Below, piece after piece: positions 21,015 through 30,487 of a stretch of 64,000 nucleotides of DNA. The stretch is from assembly GCA_002964805.2 (NCBI GenBank), contig PUDQ02000126.1, forward strand, positions 1 through 64,000, in the 5' to 3' direction. A program made the position numbers and the translations under genes. The stretch is from Trametes villosa. Lineage: Eukaryota > Basidiomycota > Agaricomycetes > Polyporales > Polyporaceae. Under the pieces are notes generated by a model. It saw only the letters and a program-made list of their open reading frames with translations. It was not told the origin of the DNA and searched no databases. Positions within the stretch are counted from its first letter, which is position 1. The number at the start of each line of letters is the position of its first letter.

Positions 21015-24000
21015 ATGTCTAAGTCCAAGAAGAACGTCAGCAAGGGGAAAGCCCCCAAGGGCCCTGCTAAGGGTGCTGCACCGCCGACACTCAAGAAGAC
21101 AGCCTCCACGGCCAGCGCCGGCAGCACAACAGCGAGCACTCGAGCTTCTCAGAGAACAGGCACCGGCACTCGAGCACACCCCCCATCGAGCGAGGATGAG
21201 GCTCCCCCCGCCAAGAAATCACGCAAGACTACGGTCGAGGAGGTCGAGGACGAAGAGTCCCAGCCCCGGGGGAAGAAAAAGTCGACCGCCATCGTCCTCA
21301 GCAGCGATGACGAGCCCGACGACAAGACCGAAGCGGCCGGTGACGAGCCCGACGACAAGACCGAAGCGGCCGGTGACGACGACAGCAATGAAGACAGCGC
21401 CGTCGCCGACGAGACCGAAGACGACAAACTCGGTACGTAGACCATCATCCCTTCCTACACCCACACTGACACACAACAGCCCGCCTGCGCAAACGCTGGG
21501 TCTCGCCTATCTACGGATTCTTCAAGCACGAGGTGGAGGTCGTCTACCACGGCAACCGGCGCGCGCACCAGTTCGCGTGTGCGAGGACTAGCTGCGCGTT
21601 CACCACTCGCCGCTTCCTCGATACCCGCGACAGGTCGACGGGGAACATGCGTAAGCACGCGTTGGCGTGCTGGGGTACCGAGGCCGTCGCGCGCGCGATG
21701 GAGACGGCGTCTCCTGAGGCCGCGCGCGACACGATCGTGAAGAGTATCCTGAGGCCGCGCGCAACACAATCGTGAAGAGTATCCTGCAAACGGGAAGGAT
21801 CAGTACATTCTTCGCACGGAAGGACCAGGAGGCTGTGACATACAGCCATATGCAGCATACGCGACAGGAAACACGGTGAGTAATGATACCTTGAGGACGT
21901 GGTGCGCGCGTGCTGACGACGGCCGGCCTTCCAGCGCCGAGATCGTGAAGTGGGTCTGCCAAAGTTTACGGCCGTTCAGCATTGCCAAGGACGAAGGGTT
22001 CCTCAGTCTGATGAAGACTGGGCGCCCGGGCTACTACGTACCTTCGCCGTCCACCGTCTCTCGTGACGCCAAGCTGGTCTTCGCGCGGACACGCCAGCGC
22101 ATCGCCCAACTCCTACAGGTGCGCGTCAGCTTACGAGCGTGTGAGAAGCTATATACTTACCCCGAGTACAAGGAGTACGACGGCCGCCTTAGCTTCGCGA
22201 CCGACGCGTGGACGTCGCCCAATCACCGCACGTTCATCGCGCTCATGGTGCACCTAAAGGTCAACGGTCAGCCGCTGCGGATGCTGCTTGACCTAGTAGA
22301 AGTCGCAAAGGTACGTACGGGTACCTATACAAGTGCGTGCGCTGATGTCCACGGTGTAGTCGCACACCGGCGTTAACCTGGCAGCTGCCTTCGCGGAGGT
22401 CCTACAAGATTTCGGCATCGAAAGCAAGGTTAGTACTCGCCCGATACCTCAAGATAAATGCGAGGCTTACCGGTGTTGTGTAGATCCTAAGTGTGACCTG
22501 TGATAATGCGTCAAACAATGATACCATGACCGAACACCTAGCTGAGCTGCTGCAGGCGTTCGGCGGGCAGTTCTCACGTACCCGTTGTTTCCTCCATATC
22601 CTGAACCTGTCCGCGCGCAGCCTCATCCGGCAGTTTGATGTGAAGGCTCTTGCGGACGTCGAAGAGGTCGACGACGACGTTCGAGAGCTCCTAACCCATG
22701 TACAGGAGCTGGAGGCTGAAGAGAGGGAGTTGCCTGGCCAGGTGGGCGCCGGGGATGTCGATCAGGACGACGAGGACAAGCTCCTCGCGGACGATGAGGA
22801 GAGCTGGCTCAACGAGGTGGGGGCGTTGGAGGGGGAGGAGCTCAAGGAGTACGAACGGGAGGTTCATCCAGCCAAGATGGTTCTCACGAAGGTTAGTCAT
22901 CCGCCGGGAGAAGCCTTGCCGCACGGGATCTCACGCTTTGACAGATGCGCAGACTTGCCTTCAAGATCGTCAACTCCACGACCGTCATCCTGCCCGCGTG
23001 GAAAGAGATATGCGCCGAACTCAACCTCGACGAACGCCTGATCCCACGCGATGTCAAGACGCGCTGGAACTCGTCGTTTGATATGCTCAACGTCGCGGTC
23101 GAGTACCGAGAGGCCGTCGACAGGCTCTGCTCCAAGCAGGAGCGGGGCCTCCGGGCATTCGAGCTGTCAGCCGACGAATGGCAGATTGCCGCCCAGCTGC
23201 GCGACACCTTGAAGGTGCGTTCTTTCTCTCACCGCCCCGCTCTAACCCCGCTCACTCTCACGCACGCCGTTCTCCCCTTCCTTCCCTTCCACTCACGCCC
23301 TCTTCTCCTTCCTCCCATCCTGACCTCCTCCTCATCCCTCCGCCTGCCCCGTCCACTCGCGCCCGCCTCTCTCGCCATGCTCCACCTCCGTGGTCCGTGC
23401 TGGCCAGATTTTCAAGGACGCAACACTCTATTTCTCCCGCGACACGCCTAACTTGGCGATGGTCATACCTGCTATGGACCATATCGATGCCTACATGACG
23501 GACAACACCCGCGCCACCAGCACGCTCCAACCGGCCCTCCGCACCGCGCTCGGGTTCGCAAAGAGGACGCTGAACCGCTACTACAAGATTAGCGATATGT
23601 CGGCCACGTATAGGATTGCGATGGGTACGTCCGCGAGTACTGATTTGTTCGATATGCGGGTACTAACTGTTGGTTATCTAGTTCTTCATCCAGGCCACAA
23701 GATGCGGTACTTCGAGAAGGCCCGCTGGCCCGCAGCATGGATCAAGAACGCGCGCGAGATGGTGCGCGAGGAGTACGAGGCCCACTACATGTCCGGCGAC
23801 AACGCGGACAACGAGGAGGGCGCCGGCGGGTCAGCGCCACCGAACATCCCCGCGGTGAGTACCTGCCACGTCATGTTGTCTCCTGTCCTCACTCACTCAC
23901 GGTCACAGCACGTGAACATCTTCGACCACCTCCCTGGCCTCACGGCACTCACCGCCGGCTGCGAGGACGAGCTCACGCGCTACCTGAGCACTCCGCCCGA

Positions 24001-24406
24001 GCCGACCAAGGACGCCCTCGCGTGGTGGCACGCCCAGCGCGAGCTCTACCCTCACCTCTCTCGTATGGCGCTCGACTATCTGTCAATCCCCGGTATGTCC
24101 TCGCATATCGCCGCCGTGTACTGCGCTAACCACGTCTCCTCCATAGCAACCTCCGTCGACGTCGAGAGGACATTTAGCCGCGGCCGCCGGCTTCTCACTC
24201 ATGTCCGCAGCCGTCTCAGCGCGCAAACGACGCGCGCTGTGATGTGTCTCGGCGACTGGGTGCGCCTCGGCATGGTGAAGTCTGAAGACGTCTGCGCGGT
24301 CTCCAAACTCAACGAGGTCAAGGATGGCGACGGTGACGACTACGAGATGGAAGATGGGTGGGACCGTATTGCGGACACCCTGGCTCGCCGCCGCGCTCGT
24401 GCCTAA
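21015..24406 (+). pseudogene. hAT transposase, full length, one disabling duplication
   Basis: Eleven exons by splice-site reading. Exon 1 is 21015-21432, a basic then acidic N-terminal region with nuclear-signal-like clusters (PAKKSRK). From 21480 comes a BED-type zinc finger (CARTSCAF..HALACWG). Next are PFSIAKDEGF, GYYVPSPSTVSR, the first catalytic Asp in SFATDAWTS (about 22192-22220), the second in VTCDNASNND (about 22493-22522), the conserved CFLHILNLSAR, an acidic insertion, DVKTRWNSSFDML (23053-23091), LHPGHKMRYF and the hATC domain (ELTRYL, WWHAQRELYP, LSRMALDYLSIP, VERTFSRG), ending 24406. Introns are short with GT..AG ends. A 35-bp tandem duplication at 21716-21785 shifts the frame just after the finger; the rest is open. 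Start chosen at the first ATG after the 5' terminal region. Confidence 0.9.
21716..21785 (+). repeat. 35-bp tandem duplication breaking the transposase frame
   Basis: Two copies of a 35-bp unit, 21716-21750 and 21751-21785, starting GAGGCCGCGCGC and ending AAGAGTATCCT, with two differences. 35 is not a multiple of three, so translation stops shortly after. The paralogous fragment at 17913-18060 has one copy and stays in frame. Confidence 0.93.
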
Positions 24407-24562
24407 GTAGAGTAGTCTCGCACCGCGCATGTATGTTCCCGACCTGTCCGTTTGTCGTACGGTAGTCTGTGTGTCCCGTTCCGTGTCCCCCGCCTCGCTC
24501 ACGCGCGCGTCTTGATGCTCGACGTCGCGCGCCTATTTTTTTGCTTCTTGTCCTCCACCAAC

Positions 24563-25312
24563 ATGTCTCGTCCCAGCCCGCCGCCCGCTGATCGTCGCTC
24601 TGTGTCGCCTCGCGCTCGCCTCTCTTCCTCACCGCCAGACCTTGTCGTTATCTCTTCCTCGCCGCCGGACTTCCTCGCCGCCGAGTTCTCGGTGTCTCCC
24701 CCCCGCTCGAGCTATGCGTCTCCCACCCCCGCTGCCGGAGACACGCGCGTGTCCATCGAGCTCATCCGTGACGACTGGAGTAGTCCCCGGAGCAACGTTG
24801 TCGTCCACACACTGATGCTGCGTGTGATTGAGATGAGTACTCGGACTGTCTATGAGGTACCAGCAACCACACCGAGGAGTGACTATGTGTTCCTGACTGA
24901 GCCTATGTTAGTTTCACCTTCCGACAACGTTCACTGCTCTCTCCGGTCTCCCGCCTTCGGCCTTCCTCGACTTGGTGCACAACCTTGAAGAGGACCGCTT
25001 TGTGGTACCGATTGAGGCTCTAGAGGCAGAGCAGTATGCTCTTTTGCTCGACTACACCAGAACATGGTCCTTCCTACACAAACATCACTATCTCAAGGCC
25101 GTCTGGGAGGAGTTTATAGGGCTACAACTATCCCTCGCCTATGCTGGATTACCCGGTGGAGCTCCTGCTCCTTCGTCCAATGCTCAAATGCTAGCCTTAT
25201 CACAATGGGCTCGACAGGGACTTCCGGTATAGAGCTACTCATTCTCCCTTCAGATGACAGTTTACTGACCTCCGTTTCTTCATAGGAACTGTTTTCTGTT
25301 CAGGAGTAGTAG
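24563..25312 (+). CDS. hAT accessory gene ORF2, copy B
   Basis: Second gene of the complete hAT, about 155 bases after the transposase stop. It starts at ATG 24563 (MSRPSPPP; copy A starts MSHPTREQ) with a Ser/Pro-rich N-terminus (two SSSPPD repeats). Then RVSIELIRDDWSSP and HTLMLRVIEMSTRTVYE align with the first ordered segment of copy A. An intron around 24855-24909 (acceptor CTATGTTAG) leads to FLDLVHNLEEDRF, IEALEAEQYALLLDY and SQWARQGLP. A last intron (GTATAG..TTCATAG) directly after the LP codons gives a short tail ELFSVQE ending near 25312. Without that splice a stop follows at 25232. No domain recognised. Location and three-copy conservation suggest a transposon-encoded accessory protein; function unknown. 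Confidence 0.6.
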
Positions 25313-25930
25313 CAGTACTAGTACATGTATAGGATGATCATGTACACCACCTATTCTATTGAGTCCTACCTTGTCTTCTGCTAGTTTGAGCTCTCGACCC
25401 AGGGATACAAGGATTACCCTCGGCATGGGTGAAAAATCCTTGGGTATTTGACCCACGGGATGGGTAACCCTAACCCAAGGGACCCGTGGGTTCGTGGGTA
25501 TGGGTAAGTCAAGGGTGTGGGTGTGGGTGGACTCAAAAGTACCCATGGATATACCCTTGCCACTGCCTACTCACTGGCTGCTACAGGCTTCTATTGAATG
25601 ATATGAACAGCAATGATTGCATAATCATAGAGCACTAAGGGATTAAGCTATGGCACTGTACCCCCATCAGGTAGAGCTTTAGAGCAGCTTCACAGTGGTA
25701 TATCATGCATGCAATATAGATACAAACTGGAGGCGGTGTGAGCCAAAAAGTGACCATCATGGCTCTTAGTAGACACTTTCCCAGGCAGTATTTTGCTGAA
25801 TCCCGTGCATTATGATCTGCAATGTCATCATTGCTTAGCACCATTCTATAGCCCTCAGAAACACCTTCCTAACGGTATACAATACTTTCAATCTGGTGGA
25901 AAAATGAACGAGCTATGATAAAAATGCTGC

Positions 25931-26054
25931 AAAAAGCGCCCATTTTTCAAGAAAATTTGGCCAAGGCCCTCGGGCGCTAGTAGAAGTCCATCCCAGCGAC
26001 TTCTACTAGCGCCGAACGGACTTAGCCAGATTCCGCTTTTTGGGCGCTTATTTT
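25931..26054. repeat. Large palindrome (foldback) in AT-rich repeat
   Basis: Inner arms GGCGCTAGTAGAAGTC (25973-25988) and exact complement (25998-26013) with a 9-nt loop. Outer arms pair imperfectly through TTTGGCCAAG/CTTAGCCAGA to AAAAGCGCCC/GGGCGCTT. Related palindromes lie near 13970-14095, 45555-45690 and 54815-54950. Confidence 0.8.
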
Positions 26055-27113
26055 GCGGGAGGAAAGGCTCCAAGAGCCTTGCTACAAAATGTAGTAAAAC
26101 AGCTTTAGCGCAATAGCTAGAGGTTATAGAGCCACAGAAACAATCACACCAGGTAGCCCTTGACCATAGGTGTATTATAGAGCAAAGATATACACCATTC
26201 AGTAAGGAGACTACTGTGTAAACAGCGATTTACTGCTTTTTGGCTTGGTGAACAAGACATTAATGGTTTAAAGGGACCCACGGGTGCTTGTATCACAACT
26301 ACACCCCTGGATACTGTGCAGACATAATCAGGGTCTACTGAGGTGTTAGGCATCAATACACATCAGCAATAAAATGCTGTACCAGCTCAATAAACGGTGT
26401 GCGTGCCCTTCTGACAAGGGATTGTGAATGATATGATGGTGATAAATGAACATAAATACCCTCATACTGTGGAGATCTAAAACACCTTCCTAACAGCATA
26501 TGACATGTGCCATTTGAGGCAGAACTGGAGAAGCAGTGACCAAAAAAACTAGAGGAGGGGGCAACAAGGTGAGAACAAAGACAACCAAAGCTGATGGCAG
26601 GGAACACAGACTCTTCATTTTAGACCATTGAATGGCCCATATTTTATGAATGGCATGTCAACAGACAGCTATGAGTGAGTAAAATCTGATGGTGTACATA
26701 TTGGGATGTAATACCCACTCTAGCACTCATAAATAGGGCAACAAATGCCCATTAGTGCCACAATTCAGCCACATTCAGCTTCCATGACCTGTATCTCAGT
26801 ACAATGTGCACAAACCCCCAAAGTATTATATACCATTGGATTCAGCCTTTGAATAGGTATTCAATGGGATATGCCGTCTGTTGTCAGAGTGATCACAGGC
26901 TGCATAAACACACAAATTGTGCTCAAAATGGCAGCAGTGTATAGTATAATCAGTTTGTCCACGGTTTTCAGCATGATAATATGACCCAGTCAATGGAATG
27001 CCTCCTGTGCTGTGCTAGGCAGACAAATGCTGAGGTGTTACATGCTGTTGAATGTATTATATCAGGAGGAAAGGAGGGACAGTGATGTCAGCTGTGGCTG
27101 AGAACAAACAAAG

Positions 27114-27166
27114 CCAAAGCTGATGGCAGGGAACGCAGAATCCGCGTTCCCTGCCATCAGCTTTGG
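27114..27166. repeat. Hairpin with conserved loop, copy 2
   Basis: Perfect 23-bp arms: 27114-27136 (starts CCAAAGCTGATGG, ends GGGAACGC) and 27144-27166, with the 7-nt loop AGAATCC. It has the same flanks as the copy at 19702. Confidence 0.88.
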
Positions 27167-28187
27167 TCTTGTTTGGCTCTTGACACAAATTCCTTTGTAT
27201 CTCAAGCTCAGGTAGTCCAAATCAAGTGAAACAAGTGTTGGCAGGAAACTATCTATGAGTAGGATCACACTGTGTAAAAAGTATGATGTAATGTCCACTA
27301 TAGCACTCACAATCAGAGCAACAATTCCCCATTAGTGCCACAGTTCAGCCACATTGAGCTTTGCTGGCTTACATCTTAGTCCTTTGTGTACAAATCCCTA
27401 TAGTGATATATGTCATCAGATTCAGCTTTTTAAGATCTGTCCAATGGGGCACACTCAATATCCCAAACATGGTTACAGTCCTTGAAACCATTAGTAGTGT
27501 TAGATCAGCTGCTGTACATAACAAGCTAATAAAGAAAACCCTTGTTAATATGCTGATTGAGTGTTACTGCAGGTGAAATATACACAAAAATACCCCTACA
27601 TCCAAGTAATCAATCATTATGTTATTGATAACAGTGGAGATAGCAAACCAAGTTCATTCCCTCAGATTTATAGCTGCATCTGATCTGTATCTGCTACATC
27701 AGGTAAAGTTCAAGTTGTGTTAGGTTGTTTCTGCTGATAAAATCTCTATGGAAATGCCAGAAGCATGGCCTGGATATTGAATAAGCCAGCATAATGAGTA
27801 AGAAAGGAGATCAAACCTTCATAAGAAGCTTTAATATCACCCAAAAATCTGAAGAGCAATACTAGTGTTCACACATCTGGAGATAGAGTCAGTAAGACCA
27901 GCCCTTCTATGCTAGGGTGTTCAATTATTAGTAAGCAAGGTTGAAATACTCCTTCAATTAGATGCCAAAAATCAAATCAGTTGCTCACAATGCTGTAGAA
28001 AATGTCCTCTAATAAGACAATTGTGGCAAAGGGACATGGATACTCACTCAATCAGGGCAGTGTCCTGTGTATATTGCTTGCCCTGTGTGTAAGATATCGA
28101 GCACTCCTTGTACTCTCTGGAAAATATCTTCTGGCCTTAGTACATATGAAGAATTGGCAGGTTTAAATCAACAGAATGTTGTCAGTA

Positions 28188-28338
28188 TGTTGCAAACTTT
28201 GCCCCAGCGTATAAGAGCCTTACAATTGCACTCCTCACTTATAGTCAGCTTATAGTAGCCTTATGCGCCTTGGCTAGGCCATTATGAGCGGATTATAACA
28301 TGTAGCCGGCTGACAAGCTGGGTGTGATAGTTGCAACA
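28188..28338. mobile_element. 151-bp MITE with TA duplication
   Basis: Starts TGTTGCAAAC, ends GTTGCAACA, flanked by TA on both sides (28186-28187, 28339-28340). Non-coding. It is related to the element at 52559-52710 by ends, length and internal CTTGGC/CTCGGC and TTATAAC motifs. A TA duplication fits Tc1/mariner-type mobilisation, but the transposase is unknown. Confidence 0.7.
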
Positions 28339-29539
28339 TAGCTCTTGAACTTTTACATATGGAGGTACATGAGGCCCCTTTGTCAAAGCCACGCAGTGCA
28401 ATGCTTTATGTTAGCTGTTCAGCATACTTAGAGGTGTTGATAGAGGATTTTCATTCTCTGCAAAACCTCATCAATCGGACATGCCAGTATTGGCCCTCTA
28501 CCCCCAAGTACTTCATGCACTAACCTCCAGAGTGTTATATATGATCAAATTAAGCTTTTTAATATCTATCCAATCGTCCCAAACATGGCCGGAGGCGAGA
28601 AATATCAGTAGTGTTAGATCACCCCCTGTACAGATCAAGTCAATATTTCTAACTCCTGCTGCCACAAGTTGTCTTGCAGATGAAATGTATATATGAGAAT
28701 GTCCTTGCATCAAAGTAGTCATGAGCTATGGCAGATAGTAGAGATATGAAGGAAAATCAATGAATACACTAGAGCTACTAATTTCACAAGCTACCTTGCA
28801 AGTATAAATGTAACAATGTAACACTTCTGTTAACCTCACTTTGCTACACCCTTGTGAGATATGTATAGTTTGAGAGGGCCCATAGAATCACTTGGAAAAT
28901 GGATAGGTCAGGATAATATACCAGGAAGCAGGCTGCATCATTGGGAGAAGCTTTAATCAGTTCATGCACACAAATTCCAGCTCTGTGACAGCACCTCGGA
29001 CTTGTAATTACTATTTGTTGGTGAATGCCATAGCTGATATGATTGGTCATAATAAATGCTCAAACACTAGTATTGCTTTCAAGCAAGTTGGTTTATTGTG
29101 TGTTCTGAGATATAAGCATGTGGGCAATAGAGACAGACCTCCTATGCTAGGGTACCTGCCCACCAGAGGACAATGCTGAGATCAGAGAAACTAGATTAGC
29201 TGCTAATAATGCTGTAAGGGCTGTCACGTAACAGAGTAATTATTGCAACTCACATGCATATGAACTCAATCAGTGCAGTCCTTCGTGTACCTTGCTTGTC
29301 CAGTACATAAGACAGTACATTTGCTTAATAGTCTCAAGTGAATATTGTCTGGTGTTGCTAATCCAGAAATCAGGCAGATCCAAATCAACATGATGTTGTG
29401 AGTGGTGCTCTGTGGTTCAAGTCAGATAGTGCAATGTTTACAGTAACTATTAATTGTGCCAAGAAGTGTTTATATCTGATAAAAATACTCTACAACACCT
29501 CATCAATTGGACATGCCAGTATTGGCCCTCTCCCCCCAA

Positions 29540-29830
29540 GTTCAGTTAAATAGTTCCTTAATGAGCTCATGAAAGATGTCTATTGATATTGAGCCCCATG
29601 CAACACGTGTATGATGCGTGTTCTTGGCAGCCATAGGTCTTAAATGCCCCAAAGCAGGCAACATCAAGACCCTGGAGGACATGCATAGAGTTGGGAATGT
29701 ACCGGATACTTCCGTGGTTGTCAATGATGAATTCATGCCACTGGGTGGTCTGGTCGCCTGATGGCAGTGTTATTTTCTCGAAGGCAACCATCCCATCCAA
29801 GCTGGTCATTTGTGTAGCCAGTCGGGGAAA
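29540..29830 (-). pseudogene. pogo/DDE_1-type transposase fragment
   Basis: Minus-strand fragment with the pattern of the end of the DDE_1 (pogo/CENP-B-like) catalytic domain: WHEFIIDNHGSIRYIPNSMH, then VLQGLDVACFGAFKTYG, where LD is the expected late acidic motif. A frame change near 29590 leads to DIFHELIKELFN. The N-terminal part, including the first catalytic acidic residues and the DNA-binding domains, is missing. It lies right beside a right-end block of the AT-rich repeat. Confidence 0.6.
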
Positions 29831-30053
29831 GACAGCTCCTGATAAATGTTAGACAAATTCCTGGGGGCTGTAATCAATAGTGTGAGTTTTTGAAAGACTT
29901 GTGTTGCATTGAGGAGATTGTGTTCTGCACATTGCTTCAGGAAGTTTGTGCCAGGGGAATGACTGTAGGAGGGGAAGGTACACTCCGATGGGGTTAGATT
30001 GTGTGCAGCTTGTGCTGGAGCTTCTGATGGACAGGCACAATCATACATGTTGC

Positions 30054-30270
30054 TATCGTCATTCCGTTGGAGCGTGATGCTGCTGAGAGCAAAGGCTGGG
30101 GCTCTCAATCTGACAGACAACAAACTGTGGTCCAAGTGGAGCTCCTCAGGAAAGCAGACGACGCGGACCGCAGGGAGGACGAGGCATGGGCCAAATATCC
30201 GACAAGAAAAGCATTAAGCCAGTGAGCTATGGAGGAAACAAAGTATAATCAGCCAAGAGTTCAATTCCAG
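30054..30270 (+). repeat. Copy of copia-flanking sequence
   Basis: Starts near GTTGGAGCGTGATGCTGCTG and matches 39167-39350 in the same orientation for about 200 bp. The first ~80 bp also match 35270-35344 in inverted orientation. One frame (VVQVELLRKA, EDEAWAKYP) is shared by this copy and the 39.2-kb copy, so the sequence may descend from a coding region. Confidence 0.55.
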
Positions 30271-30487
30271 CTGGTGCCAACACACATCTAGATTAGGAAG
30301 GACGCACTGCGCACGAGCACTGTGCAGAGTCTGAACTCAAGCAGACATGAAGAATGCGCAGAATCACCACATTCAACAACCTGCCCCAATTTGAAGTGAT
30401 GTCTGGGCGAGAGCAGGTCACCAGGTACATGAGAGCACTGACCCCAAAGCGTGTGTATATTTTTTTCTGTATCATTTTTTCTGTCAA

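Larger units (their letters stand above)
20684..25569 (+). mobile_element. Complete hAT transposon
   Basis: 4886-bp element with terminal inverted repeats TAGGCAGTGGCAAGGGTAT at 20684 and the complement ending at 25569. It is flanked by a perfect 8-bp duplication CTCACTGG (20676-20683 and 25570-25577), the canonical hAT length. Subterminal regions (20690-21000, 25390-25560) are crowded with GGGTA, ACCCG and GGGTAT motifs in both orientations, as expected for transposase-binding sites. It carries a transposase gene and a second gene downstream on the same strand. It lies in an AT-rich repeat, and a related copy supplies the empty site. Structurally complete, but the transposase frame is broken. 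Confidence 0.95.
25570..29540 (+). repeat. AT-rich non-coding repeat, copy 3 (right of hAT)
   Basis: Resumes the repeat interrupted at 20684. 25570-26940 parallels 13606-14960. It contains the large palindrome at 25931-26054, a hairpin at 27114-27166, a 151-bp MITE at 28188-28338, and two right-end blocks (CCTCATCAATCGG..TTGGCCCTC..CCCCAAG) at about 28468-28508 and 29498-29540, so it is a composite of at least two copies. No supported genes. Confidence 0.65.

Noticed and set aside
21721..21785. The 35-bp duplication as a newly formed intron
   Set aside because: The unit contains no AG|GT junction that would allow exact removal of one copy, and 35 nt is too short for splicing.
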